Part shown: piece by piece, positions 27,273 to 35,328 of the stretch
Layout: each line of letters starts with the position of its first letter
Numbering within the stretch: the first letter of the stretch is position 1
Source: Curtobacterium flaccumfaciens
Lineage (GTDB): Bacteria; Actinomycetota; Actinomycetes; Actinomycetales; Microbacteriaceae
NCBI RefSeq assembly: GCF_013359815.1
Contig: NZ_JABMCF010000037.1
Span: forward strand, 111,249 to 175,248
Length of the DNA stretch: 64,000 nucleotides
Direction: 5' to 3'
Notes under the pieces: generated by a model
What the model was told of the DNA's origin: nothing
Databases searched by the model: none
What the model saw: the letters and a program-made list of their open reading frames with translations, nothing else
Translations under genes and position numbers: made by a program

Positions 27273-27428
27273 GATTCACCCCCGTTCGCGCACAGGGATG
27301 ACGTGCAGCTCACCGAGTGAGCGGCGGATGAGTGAGGCGAAGAACTATTCGGGGGATCGTCCACAGTGCTGCTAATCGTACTGCCTGCGCGGTCGCCGGA
27401 CCGTGAATCCGTACAGAACCGGCCGCGC

Positions 27429-28511
27429 CTAGGCCGTGATCCGCGCGCGGTGGTACTGCTGCGGCTCGTAGTCGACGGGCACGCGGAGTTCCAGCGCGGC
27501 ACGGAGCGCGAACGACGGGTCGCGGAGCATCTCGCGACCGATCATCACGACGTCGGCGAGGCCGGTCGCGACGATCTGCTCGGCCTGGAACGCCTCGGAG
27601 ATCATGCCCACGGCGATCGTCGGGATGCCGGCGTCGCGCTTGATCGCCGCGGCGTGCGGCACCTGGTAGCCGGGGCCGACCGGGATCGGCGCGCTCGCGA
27701 CGTTGCCGCCGGTCGACACGTCGGCCAGGTCGGCACCGTGCTCGGCGGCCCAGCGGGCGACGACGGTGGTCTCGTCGAGCGTGAGCCCGCCGTCGACCCA
27801 GTCGGTGGCCGAGAAGCGGACGACGATCGGGAAGCCCTCGCCGACTTCGGCGCGCACGGCGTCGACGACCTCGAGCAGCGCGCGGGCACGGTTCTCGAGC
27901 GAGCCGCCGTACTGGTCGGTGCGCTGGTTGCTCAGCGGCGAGAGGAACTGGTGCAGCAGGTAGCCGTGGGCCGCGTGGATCTCCACCAGGTCGAACCCGG
28001 CCTCCACCGCGCGGCGGGCGGACTGCGCGAAGGCGAGGGCGACGACGCGGATGTCCTCCACCGCGAGCTCGCGCGGGACGTCGTAGCCGTCGAAGGCCAC
28101 GGCCGACGGCGCGACCGTGGTCCAGCCGCCCTGGTCGGCGGGGACGGTGCCGTGCGTGGTGTCCCAGGGGCGGTAGGTCGACGCCTTGCGCCCGGCGTGT
28201 GCGAGCTGGATGCCCGCCGCGGCACCCTGCTCGTGCAGGAAGTCGACGATCGGCTTGAACGCGTCGCGCTGCTGGTCGTTCCACAGCCCGAGGTCCTGCG
28301 GGGTGATCCGTCCCTCGGGCACGACGCCCGTCGCCTCGACGACGACCGCGCCGGCGCCGCCCTTGGCGAACCCGCCCAGGTGCACGAGGTGCCACGGCGT
28401 CGGGACGCCGTCCTGCTGGTCCACCGAGTACTGGCACATCGGGGAGACCCAGATGCGGTTGCGGACGGTCAGGTCACGGACGGTGATCGGGTCGAACAGG
28501 GCGTGCGTCAC
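27429..28511 (-). CDS. Old-yellow-enzyme family NADH:flavin oxidoreductase (YqjM-like)
   Basis: This 360-residue FMN enzyme reduces activated alkenes using NADPH. YqjM/thermophilic-type OYE features are visible: SPMCQYS with Cys near residue 25 that tunes FMN, HAGRKAS for FMN/substrate contacts, and EIHAAHGYLLHQFLSPLSNQ with RTDQYGGSLENRARALLEVV. The GTG start at 28511 is supported by GAGGAG eight bases upstream. It lies 9 bp after the HAD phosphatase gene on the same strand, so the two form an operon. The natural substrate is unknown; detoxification of enals or nitro compounds is the usual guess. Confidence 0.92.
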   Translation of the reverse strand: MTHALFDPITVRDLTVRNRIWVSPMCQYSVDQQDGVPTPWHLVHLGGFAKGGAGAVVVEATGVVPEGRITPQDLGLWNDQQRDAFKPIVDFLHEQGAAAGIQLAHAGRKASTYRPWDTTHGTVPADQGGWTTVAPSAVAFDGYDVPRELAVEDIRVVALAFAQSARRAVEAGFDLVEIHAAHGYLLHQFLSPLSNQRTDQYGGSLENRARALLEVVDAVRAEVGEGFPIVVRFSATDWVDGGLTLDETTVVARWAAEHGADLADVSTGGNVASAPIPVGPGYQVPHAAAIKRDAGIPTIAVGMISEAFQAEQIVATGLADVVMIGREMLRDPSFALRAALELRVPVDYEPQQYHRARITA

Positions 28512-28520
28512 GCGGGCTCC

Positions 28521-29153
28521 TCAGAGGACGGGTGCCGGCGCCTCGGCCAGTTCCGTCAGGAACGACCGCAGCGACGCCGGCGACGTGTAGTGGTGGCCGA
28601 CCGCCCCGATCGCTTCCGCACCGGTGGCGTTCTCGGCCCTGTTGTCCACGAACACCATCTGACCCGGGTCGATTCCCAAGCGCGCACAGGTGTCGCGGTA
28701 GATGGATGCCGCGGGCTTCAGGACGTGCTCCTCGGCGCTCACCACGACGGTCTCGAACAGCGAGCCCATCGGGGAGCGGCGGTACGGGTCACCGAAGTCG
28801 AAGCCCGCGTTCGAGAGCAGGGCCACACGGGTGCCCGCGTCGTGCAACTCCTCGACGATCTCGAGGGTCTCCGGCTCGACCTCGAACCACCCGGTGAAGT
28901 CGATCGCCCAGAACCGGTGGATCTCGGAGATGCTCCAGGTCCGTCCGGTCCGTTCCGCGATCGCACGCCAGTACGCCACGACGGACAGGTCGCCGCGGTC
29001 CAGGTCGTGGCGGAGCTCCTGGTACACCGGGAACAGCTCGTCGGCCGGGACCGCGGTGGCGGCCACGAGGGCGTCCCGCGAGGCGTGCGGCGTCCGGCTG
29101 ATCACCTCGCCGTAGTCGAAGACCACCACGCGACCAGGCAGGAACAGGCTCAT
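28521..29153 (-). CDS. HAD-superfamily (subfamily IA) hydrolase
   Basis: The 210-residue protein has all four HAD motifs: motif I VVFDYGEVI (nucleophile Asp; the position of the second Asp is Gly, as in FDFGGV-type members), motif II LLSNAGF, motif III Lys in VLKPAASIY, and motif IV VFVDNRAEN. These suggest a phosphatase or haloacid-type hydrolase acting on a small phosphorylated metabolite, similar in layout to YihX. The ATG at 29153 is chosen because a very long frame extending to 31034 overlaps two other well-supported genes. It is divergent from nnrD by only 24 bp. Confidence 0.88.
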   Translation of the reverse strand: MSLFLPGRVVVFDYGEVISRTPHASRDALVAATAVPADELFPVYQELRHDLDRGDLSVVAYWRAIAERTGRTWSISEIHRFWAIDFTGWFEVEPETLEIVEELHDAGTRVALLSNAGFDFGDPYRRSPMGSLFETVVVSAEEHVLKPAASIYRDTCARLGIDPGQMVFVDNRAENATGAEAIGAVGHHYTSPASLRSFLTELAEAPAPVL

Positions 29154-29177
29154 GTGCTCCACCGTAACGTGGGGCCG

Positions 29178-30038
29178 GTGAACGACTTCGTGCCCGTCCG
29201 ACCGTCCGATGCCGCCGCGTGGGTCACCGCGCCGACGGGGGAGTCCACCAAGTACCGCCGCGGGGTGCTCGGCATCGCGACCGGGTCCGACCAGTACCCC
29301 GGCGCCGCGGTGCTCGGGGTCGACGCCGCCGTGCACACCGGCGTCGGCATGGTCCGGTACGTCGGACCCGCACGCGCCACCGACCACGTGCTCACCCGCC
29401 GCCCCGAGGTCGTGTCCGGCGTCGGACGCGTGCAGGCCTGGCTCGTCGGCTCCGGGATCTCGGCGCCGACGCTCGGTGACCTGGACGCGACGACGGCGTC
29501 GGGCTTCTCGCACGCCTCCGACGACGGCGTCCCGGTCGTCGTCGACGCCGGGGTGATCCCGCTCGTCGACCTCGGGCCGCTCGCCGTGCTCACCCCGCAC
29601 GCCGGTGAACTCGCGTCGTTCCTCGGGGTCGATCGTGCCGAGATCGAGCAGGACCCGGCCGCCGCGGCGCTCCGTGCGGCCGAGCAGACCGGCAGCGTCG
29701 TGCTGCTCAAGGGGGAGCGGACCCACGTGGTCACCCCGGACGGGTCGGTGCGGCTCGTGGCGTCCTCGGCGACGCCGTGGCTCGCGGCGGCCGGTGCCGG
29801 GGACGTGCTGGGCGGGGTCCTCGGGGCGCTCGTCGCCGCGCGGCAGGGCTCCGTCGAGGCGGCCGGTTCGTCGCTCACGCCGTCGGACCTCGCGCACCTG
29901 GCCGCGTCGGCCGCGGTGGTGCACGGGCTCGCGGCGCGGCGGGCCTCCGGCGGCGGGCCGTTCCCGATGACGACGCTCATCGCCGAGCTGCCGGGGGTCG
30001 TGCGGGACCTGGTCGTGGACGGGGACGCGCGCGGCTAG
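29178..30038 (+). CDS. nnrD: ADP-dependent (S)-NAD(P)H-hydrate dehydratase
   Basis: This 286-residue ribokinase-fold enzyme repairs hydrated NADH and NADPH. Signatures are KYRRGVLGIATGSDQYPGAA (ATP/ADP site), VLTPHAGELASFLGV near residue 145, VLLKGERTHVVTPDG, and AAAGAGDVLGGVLGALVA with the catalytic Asp. It is a stand-alone dehydratase without the epimerase (NnrE) domain found in E. coli Nnr. The GTG at 29178 follows GGGGCCG; a frame opening far upstream through the opposite-strand HAD gene is rejected. It converges with the YceI gene across a repeat-rich gap. Confidence 0.92.
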   Translation: MNDFVPVRPSDAAAWVTAPTGESTKYRRGVLGIATGSDQYPGAAVLGVDAAVHTGVGMVRYVGPARATDHVLTRRPEVVSGVGRVQAWLVGSGISAPTLGDLDATTASGFSHASDDGVPVVVDAGVIPLVDLGPLAVLTPHAGELASFLGVDRAEIEQDPAAAALRAAEQTGSVVLLKGERTHVVTPDGSVRLVASSATPWLAAAGAGDVLGGVLGALVAARQGSVEAAGSSLTPSDLAHLAASAAVVHGLAARRASGGGPFPMTTLIAELPGVVRDLVVDGDARG

Positions 30039-30088
30039 CGGTCGGTGCGCGTGCACCTTCCGACGATCCACGAGGTGATCGACGCGTG

Positions 30089-30180
30089 TTCTGTCGAAGG
30101 ATGCGCACGCAATGGGTTCGTGCGCATGTTCCGACGGGACACCACGGGTTCGACAGGTGCAGGTCGCAACATGCGCACGC
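30089..30180. repeat. Nested inverted and direct repeats downstream of nnrD
   Basis: ATGCGCACG at 30101-30109 pairs with CGTGCGCAT at 30119-30127 across 9 bases, and ATGCGCACGC recurs in direct orientation at 30171-30180. CTGTCGAA (30091-30098) pairs with TTCGACAG (30149-30156). The nested symmetry suggests an extended cruciform or RNA structure rather than a simple terminator. Confidence 0.7.
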
Positions 30181-30224
30181 ATCAGCGAGCGGGTGCGGCA
30201 CCAGGACGCGGCGACGGACGGACG

Positions 30225-30256
30225 GGAGGCCCGGTGCCAGCTGGCACCGCGCCTCC
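30225..30256. terminator. Family 1 palindrome between nnrD and the YceI gene
   Basis: GGAGGCCCGGTGCCAG abuts CTGGCACCGCGCCTCC, a 16-bp stem with one two-base mismatch. It is flanked by GACGGAC on the left and GCCGTC on the right, as in the other copies. It lies between convergent genes ending at 30038 and 30302. Confidence 0.8.
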
Positions 30257-30301
30257 AGGCCGTCGGCGGGCACGTCACGGGCGTGACGCGCGTCGCGGAC
30301 G

Positions 30302-31012
30302 TCAGCTCGCGGGGGTCGCGTGCACCAGGAACTCGACGGAACCGGCGTCGTCGACCTTGACGAACCCCAGGCCCGGGGCCTGCACGCCGTAGTCCGAGAA
30401 GGTGATCGGGACCGAGCCGGAGATGTCGACGCCGTCGCCGTTCAGGCCGACCTGCAGCTTCGCGGTGACGTCCTTCGTGACGCCGTGCAGGGTGAGCTTC
30501 CCCGGAGCCGTCACGGTCGTCGTGTCGGAGCCGCTCGGGACCGCGTCGGCGATCGGTCCGGTGAGTTCGAAGGTGGCCTCGGGGAAGGCCGCCGCGTCCA
30601 TCGCGGAGTCGCGGAAGTAGGCGTCGCGCTGGTCGGAGTCGGTGGTGATGTCGGCGACCTGCACCGTGATCTTCGCGGCGGTGATGCTCGTTCCGTCGAC
30701 GGTCGCGGTGCCGGAGACGCTGTCGGTGCGGCCGGTGACGGTGACGTCGGAGCCGTTCAGGACCTCGTGGACCCGGTACCCGGCCTCGGAGTCGCCGCCG
30801 ACCGTCCACTCGCCGGACAGGTCCGTGGCGTCGAGGGTGGAGGCCTGGCGGGTAGCGGCGACGGACGGCGCGGCCGAGGCCTTCGCGTTCTCGGTGCTCG
30901 TGTAGACGTTCGTGAAGACCACCGCGCCCACGACGCCGAGGACGACGACGGCGGCGATGACGGAGATCCAGATGACGGCCTTGCGGCGCTTGCGCGGGGT
31001 GTCGGAGGTCAC
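30302..31012 (-). CDS. Membrane-anchored YceI-family protein
   Basis: The 236-residue protein has one N-terminal membrane helix (AVIWISVIAAVVVLGVVGAV, about residues 11-30) after a basic RKRRK, so it is anchored facing outside. Residues 55-235 form a YceI lipocalin-like beta-barrel (DLSGEWTVGGDSEAGYRVHE, DAAAFPEATFELTG, LTLHGVTKDVTAKLQVGL, SDYGVQAPGLGFVKVDDAG). YceI barrels bind long isoprenoids or fatty amides; the ligand here is unknown. The GTG at 31012 is the only reasonable start before the helix. It is divergent from the GT87 gene, 83 bp away. Confidence 0.9.
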   Translation of the reverse strand: MTSDTPRKRRKAVIWISVIAAVVVLGVVGAVVFTNVYTSTENAKASAAPSVAATRQASTLDATDLSGEWTVGGDSEAGYRVHEVLNGSDVTVTGRTDSVSGTATVDGTSITAAKITVQVADITTDSDQRDAYFRDSAMDAAAFPEATFELTGPIADAVPSGSDTTTVTAPGKLTLHGVTKDVTAKLQVGLNGDGVDISGSVPITFSDYGVQAPGLGFVKVDDAGSVEFLVHATPAS

Positions 31013-31095
31013 GAGCAGAACGGTGACACGTCATGCTCGGGAGACCCTGAGTCCGTGGCGGCGATCGCCCTCGGTCCGGCCGCTACGCTCGTCCG

Positions 31096-32409
31096 GTGCA
31101 GAGGACCTCGACCCGGTGGCTCGAACTCGCCGGCTTCGTCCTGGCGTTCGTCGCCGTGCACGGGTTCCTGTGGTGGCTGACCCTCTTGTCGGCGAACCTG
31201 CCGCTCGGTGACGTGACCATCACCTACAGTCGCTGGATCGAGACCGGGCGGACCGCGGACTTCTGGGTCGGCATCGACGGCGCCTGGGTGTACCCGATCC
31301 TGGCGATCGTGCCGATGGCGGCCGCGGCGCTCGGGGGCGTCGCGTCGATCGGCACCGGTTGGCTGCTGCTGATGGTGCTGCTCGACGCCGCGGCGTGCGC
31401 GTTCCTGTGGCGGTTCCGGGCGCGCGTGGGGTCGTCCGCCCGCTTCGGCGTGCACGGCGTGCGGGTCGTCTGGTGGTGGCTTCTTTTCCTGCTCGCGCTC
31501 GGCCCGATCGCGCTCGGTCGGATCGACACCGTCGCGACGGTGTTCGCGCTGGTGGGCGTGGCGTTCGTGGCCTCGAGGCCGGCCGTCGCGTCCGCGCTCT
31601 TCACCGCCGGCGCGTGGACGAAGGTGTGGCCCGCGGCGCTCGTCGCGGTGCTGCTGCTCCTGCGTCGCGGACACCGCCGGGGTGTGCTCGCCGGAGCCCT
31701 GGTGCTGAGCGCCCTGATCGTGCTCGTCGACGTGCTGTGGGGCGGTGCGCCGTACCTGCTGTCCTTCGTCGGTGAGCAGACCGGCCGTGGGCTGCAGATC
31801 GAGTCACCGCTCGCGACGCCCTTCATGTGGGCCGCAGCCTTCGGCGTCCCCGGAGCGGCGGTGTTCTACGACCAGGAGATCCTGACCTTCGAGGTGTCCG
31901 GTGCCGGCACGTCCGCCGCCGCCGCGGTGTCGACGCCGCTGATGGCCGTCGTCGTGGTGGCCGGGGTCGTGCTCGCGCTCTGGGCCGCGCGCCGAGGTGC
32001 CCGTCGGGCCGAGCTCGCGCCGGTCCTGGCGCTGTTGTTCGTGGCGGCGCTCATCGCGACGAACAAGGTGGGGTCGCCGCAGTACATCGGCTGGTTGGCG
32101 GTGCCGATCGTCTGGGGGCTCGCCGCGGGCGCCCCGAGTGCGCGTCGGTTCGTGCCGATCGCGGTGCTCGCGCTGCCGATGGCCCTGCTCACGCAGGTGA
32201 TCTACCCGGGCTACTACGACCAGTTGCTCGGCGTGCAGCCGTGGATCCTCGTGGTGCTCACGGTGCGGAACGTGCTCGAGGTGGCGATCCTGGTGTGGAG
32301 CGTGGTCGTGCTGGTGCGGATGGGGCGGGCTGCGGGGTCCGGACGGGTGTCGGCGCGCTCGTCGCCGTCCGTGCGCGACCAGCCCGAGCCGGGCAGGATG
32401 GACGCATGA
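31096..32409 (+). CDS. GT87/DUF2029-like integral membrane glycosyltransferase
   Basis: The 437-residue protein has about ten hydrophobic helices and an early acidic loop (LGDVTITYSRWIETG, residues about 37-51) where GT-C fold polyprenyl-phosphate-sugar transferases place their catalytic aspartate. Mycobacterial GT87 relatives transfer mannose to PI-mannosides or arabinan. FTAGAWTKVWPAALVAVLLL is the characteristic K-W-P segment of DUF2029. A role in glycosylating a cell-envelope lipid is likely. The GTG at 31096 is chosen as the first start compatible with the first helix. Its TGA overlaps the next gene's ATG. Confidence 0.82.
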   Translation: MQRTSTRWLELAGFVLAFVAVHGFLWWLTLLSANLPLGDVTITYSRWIETGRTADFWVGIDGAWVYPILAIVPMAAAALGGVASIGTGWLLLMVLLDAAACAFLWRFRARVGSSARFGVHGVRVVWWWLLFLLALGPIALGRIDTVATVFALVGVAFVASRPAVASALFTAGAWTKVWPAALVAVLLLLRRGHRRGVLAGALVLSALIVLVDVLWGGAPYLLSFVGEQTGRGLQIESPLATPFMWAAAFGVPGAAVFYDQEILTFEVSGAGTSAAAAVSTPLMAVVVVAGVVLALWAARRGARRAELAPVLALLFVAALIATNKVGSPQYIGWLAVPIVWGLAAGAPSARRFVPIAVLALPMALLTQVIYPGYYDQLLGVQPWILVVLTVRNVLEVAILVWSVVVLVRMGRAAGSGRVSARSSPSVRDQPEPGRMDA

Positions 32410-32714
32410 TCGTCGCCTTCTCCGTCGCTCCGTCCGGTGGTCCCGCTGCAACGTCCGACGGGTCCGTGCACGACGCCGTCGCGGCCGCTGTGCGCGTGGT
32501 GCGCGAGAGCGGGTTGCCGAACCGCACCTCGTCGATGTTCACCGAGGTCGAGGGGGAGTGGGACGAGGTCATGGACGTCGTCAAGCGCGCCACCGAGGCC
32601 GTCGGTGCGTACGGCACGCGGGTGTCGCTCGTGCTCAAGGCCGACATCCGACCCGGGCACACCGGCGAGATCGACGGCAAGCTCGAACGGCTCGAGGCCG
32701 CGCTCGGCGAGTAG
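32406..32714 (+). CDS. MTH1187/YkoF-type thiamine-binding family protein (DUF77)
   Basis: This 102-residue ferredoxin-like-fold protein has the DUF77 pattern: MIVAFSVAPSGG, the central strand NRTSSMFTEVEGEWDEVMDV, and RVSLVLKADIRPGHTGEIDG. Related proteins bind thiamine or hydroxymethylpyrimidine and often assemble as tetramers. The ATG overlaps the GT87 stop (ATGA), implying co-translation, although no functional link is obvious. The ligand is inferred by family only. Confidence 0.85.
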   Translation: MIVAFSVAPSGGPAATSDGSVHDAVAAAVRVVRESGLPNRTSSMFTEVEGEWDEVMDVVKRATEAVGAYGTRVSLVLKADIRPGHTGEIDGKLERLEAALGE

Positions 32715-32831
32715 CCCGCGGCGGCGCCGACGACACGCCGTATCGGTCCCTCGGATGTCGGTGGTCGGGTGTCTCATGGTCTGCATCGAGCCACTTCCGG
32801 TGGCGGCCTGCGAGACGACGAGGAGCGCGTG

Positions 32832-33011
32832 ATGATGCACGACGGCTGGTGCCCCGACTGCGACCTGCGAACGGTCGTCATCGACACGGACGAACAGGGC
32901 GAGAACGCCTGGGCGACCTGCGCGGAGTGCGGCACCGGATGGGTGCACCGCGACGAGCTGCCCGAGCAGGCCCCGGCACGGACCCGCACCCCGGAGCGCC
33001 AGGCGGCCTGA
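32832..33011 (+). CDS. Small zinc-ribbon protein
   Basis: This 59-residue protein carries two Cys pairs, CPDC at residues 7-10 and CAEC near residue 31, spaced as in a zinc ribbon, followed by a proline/arginine-rich tail. AGGAG stands six bases before the ATG at 32832 (a GTG one codon earlier is also possible). The function is unknown; such proteins may bind nucleic acid or serve as metal-binding accessory factors. Confidence 0.7.
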   Translation: MMHDGWCPDCDLRTVVIDTDEQGENAWATCAECGTGWVHRDELPEQAPARTRTPERQAA

Positions 33012-33135
33012 GCTCCCGCGGGCTTTCGCTGGTCCGTTGGAGCGGTCTACACTCGATGGACCAGGACATCACGGCCGCCCCGTCCGGTGGGGTGCTGCAC
33101 CGTCGTCCCGCTCCGCCCGCACGAGAACAGGCCCC

Positions 33136-34401
33136 ATGTCACAGCTCACGCCTGCGCGTCGCACCCTCGCGCTCATCTCGCTCGCCCTCGGCGGGTTCGC
33201 CATCGGCTCGACCGAGTTCGTCGCGATGGGGCTGCTGCCGAACATCGCGCAGGCCCTGCTCCCCGAGCAGTACGGCATCGACCCCGACGCCGGGATCGCC
33301 CATGCTGGCTGGCTCGTCAGCGCGTACGCCCTCGGGGTGGTGGTCGGCGCGCCGACCATCGCGGCGATGTCCGCCCGGTTCCCGCGCAAGGGCCTGATCC
33401 TCGTGCTGCTCGTCGGGTTCGTCGTCGCGACGATCGCGAGCGCGCTGCTGCCCTCGTTCGGCCTGGTGCTCGTGGCCCGCTTCGTCGCGGGGCTGCCGCA
33501 CGGCGCCTACTTCGGCATCGCGTCGATCGTCGCGGGGGACATGATGGGCCCGGGCAAGCGCGGCAAGGGCATCGCGATGGTGCTGCTCGGCCTGTCGGTC
33601 GCCAACGTCGTCGGGGTCCCGGCGATCACGTGGGTCGGGCAGGTCGCCGGGTGGCGGGTCGCCTACGGTGTCGTCGCCGCGCTGTTCGCCCTGACGTTCC
33701 TGGCCGTCGCGGCCTTCGTGCCGAAGAGCGCCCGCGACGAGCACGCCACGATCGGCCGTGAGCTCCGGGCGTTCCGCGTGCCGCAGGTGTGGATCGTGAT
33801 GGGCCTCGGCGCCGTCGGGTTCGGCGGCTTCTTCGCGGTGTACTCGTACATCTCGCCGCTCGTGCAGAACGTCACCGGCATGCCCGAGTCGTTCGTGCCG
33901 ATCGTGCTCGTCGTCGTGGGCATCGGCATGGTCGTCGGCGGGGTGCTCGGCGGACACCTGGCCGACCACAGCGTGAAGCGCACGATCTACGTCGGCATGT
34001 TCTCGCTCATCGGAGCCCTGCTCATCACCGTCCTGACGGCGCAGTGGCTCTGGGGCATGTTGCTCGGCGCGTTCCTGCTCGGTGCGACCTCGTCGGCGAT
34101 CCCGCCGGCGGTGCAGTCGCGCCTGATGGACGTCGCGGGGGATGCCCGCACGATCGCGGCGGCGCTGAACCACTCGGCGTTCAACATCGGCAACTCGATC
34201 GGTGCGGCCCTGGGCGGCGCGGTCATCGCCGCCGGCTTCGGGTTCCTCGCACCGGGCTGGCTCGGCATCGGCCTCGCGCTGCTCGGCGTCCTGGTGACGA
34301 TGGTCAGCTACGCGGTCGAGCGGCGGAGCACCCGTCGTGCCGCGGTCCGCTCCTCGTCACCGTCCACCGGCCCGATCACCGCACCGGTCCCGACGGCCTG
34401 A
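33136..34401 (+). CDS. DHA1-family MFS transporter (AraJ/PbuE type)
   Basis: The 421-residue, 12-helix protein opens with ALISLALGGFAIGSTEFVAM, the hallmark of the AraJ/YdhP/PbuE branch of DHA1 transporters that export sugars, nucleobases or drugs. Other marks are VVGAPTIAAMSARFPRKGLI (motif A), FVAGLPHGAYFGIASIVAGD and HSAFNIGNSIGAALGGAVIA. The tail after residue 400 is polar. The ATG at 33136 is preferred over an upstream in-frame start at 33037, which would add 33 unrelated residues. The gene ends before two consecutive hairpins and converges with the response regulator. Confidence 0.92.
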   Translation: MSQLTPARRTLALISLALGGFAIGSTEFVAMGLLPNIAQALLPEQYGIDPDAGIAHAGWLVSAYALGVVVGAPTIAAMSARFPRKGLILVLLVGFVVATIASALLPSFGLVLVARFVAGLPHGAYFGIASIVAGDMMGPGKRGKGIAMVLLGLSVANVVGVPAITWVGQVAGWRVAYGVVAALFALTFLAVAAFVPKSARDEHATIGRELRAFRVPQVWIVMGLGAVGFGGFFAVYSYISPLVQNVTGMPESFVPIVLVVVGIGMVVGGVLGGHLADHSVKRTIYVGMFSLIGALLITVLTAQWLWGMLLGAFLLGATSSAIPPAVQSRLMDVAGDARTIAAALNHSAFNIGNSIGAALGGAVIAAGFGFLAPGWLGIGLALLGVLVTMVSYAVERRSTRRAAVRSSSPSTGPITAPVPTA

Positions 34402-34428
34402 CACGCGGGGTGCGCGCATGCACCCACC

Positions 34429-34470
34429 GGACGGGAGGCCCGTGGCGACGCCGCCACGGGCCTCCCGTCC
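34429..34470. terminator. Family 1 hairpin, likely MFS gene terminator
   Basis: Nineteen-base arms GGACGGGAGGCCCGTGGCG and their exact complement flank a 4-base loop. It starts 27 bp after the MFS stop codon. This copy is the most symmetrical, with both GGACGGGAGGC and GCCTCCCGTCC arms intact. Confidence 0.88.
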
Positions 34471-34494
34471 GTCACATGGCGCGGAAGACCGCCC

Positions 34495-34551
34495 CGAGTG
34501 AGCAGAAGACGTCGGGTCCCGTGACGGGACCCGACGTCTTCTGCTCACTCG
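34495..34551. repeat. 57-bp perfect palindrome between convergent genes
   Basis: Two 28-base arms (first arm begins CGAGTGAGCAGAAGACGTCG) are perfect complements around a single central G at 34523. It sits between the family 1 hairpin and the stop of the response regulator at 34570. It could terminate the regulator operon, but such length and perfection exceed what a terminator needs. Confidence 0.9.
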
Positions 34552-34569
34552 ATGCGCGACGCACGCGCG

Positions 34570-35241
34570 CTAGAGCCCCAGGGGGCTGCCGTCCTGCACG
34601 ATGATGCCGTCGGTGATCGCACGCTTCCGCAGCGCGACCTTCGTGCCCACGTCGAAGCCGGCGACGCGGTACTTCTCGCGGATGCGCTTGAGGTAGCTCT
34701 TCGCGGTCTCCTCGGAGATGCCGAGCTGGTAGGCGACGCTCTTGACGGGCTCGCCACCGCCGTACAGGGCCATCACGCGACGCTCCTGGGCGCTGAGCTT
34801 CGGGACGCCGCCGACGTCGCCGCTGTTGATGGCGAGGTCGAGCTCGGCCGAGACGTACTGCTCGCCGCGCTGGGCGGAGCGGATCGCCTCGACGATCATG
34901 TCGGCGTCCTCGCTCTTGACGAGGTACCCGAGGGCACCGGCGCCGAGGGCCTCGCGCACGACGTTCGGCTCCGAGTACGTGCTCATCACGACGGTCTTGA
35001 CGCCCGCGGTCTTGAGCGTCGAGATCTTCAGCGACACCGGGATGGAGTCCTTGAGGTCCAGGTCCAGCAGCACCACGTCGACCGGGAACGCCGGGCTCGT
35101 CAGGAGCTCGGGCCAGGTCGTGACGGCGGCCACCAGGGTGATGTCGTCGGCCGCGTTCCGGATCCACTCCGTGAGCGCGCCGAGGAGCATCCTGTGGTCG
35201 TCGACCAGTGCGAGTCGGATCGGTTCCTCTGGAGTCGCCAT
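34570..35241 (-). CDS. NarL/LuxR-family response regulator
   Basis: The 223-residue protein has an N-terminal receiver domain (about 8-125; acidic pair VDDHR, phospho-acceptor Asp in VVLLDLDLKDS near residue 60, STYSEPN, and Lys in GYLVKSED) and a C-terminal LuxR helix-turn-helix (about 150-210; LSAQERRVMALYGGGEPVKS, EETAKSYLKRIREKY). It belongs with the sensor kinase encoded at 36648-37805 and the membrane protein between them. The regulated genes are unknown. It ends near the 57-bp palindrome. Confidence 0.93.
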   Translation of the reverse strand: MATPEEPIRLALVDDHRMLLGALTEWIRNAADDITLVAAVTTWPELLTSPAFPVDVVLLDLDLKDSIPVSLKISTLKTAGVKTVVMSTYSEPNVVREALGAGALGYLVKSEDADMIVEAIRSAQRGEQYVSAELDLAINSGDVGGVPKLSAQERRVMALYGGGEPVKSVAYQLGISEETAKSYLKRIREKYRVAGFDVGTKVALRKRAITDGIIVQDGSPLGL

Positions 35242-35328
35242 GCTGGCGTCCTTTCTCGGTGCGGATTGCTCGGCCGATCCTAGGAGGATACGGGCCGGAA
35301 GTCGGTCAGGCGTGCGGGTGTCCGGCAG

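Noticed and set aside
27366..29177. Upstream extension of the nnrD frame
   Set aside because: It lies opposite the old-yellow-enzyme and HAD genes and encodes no known domain.
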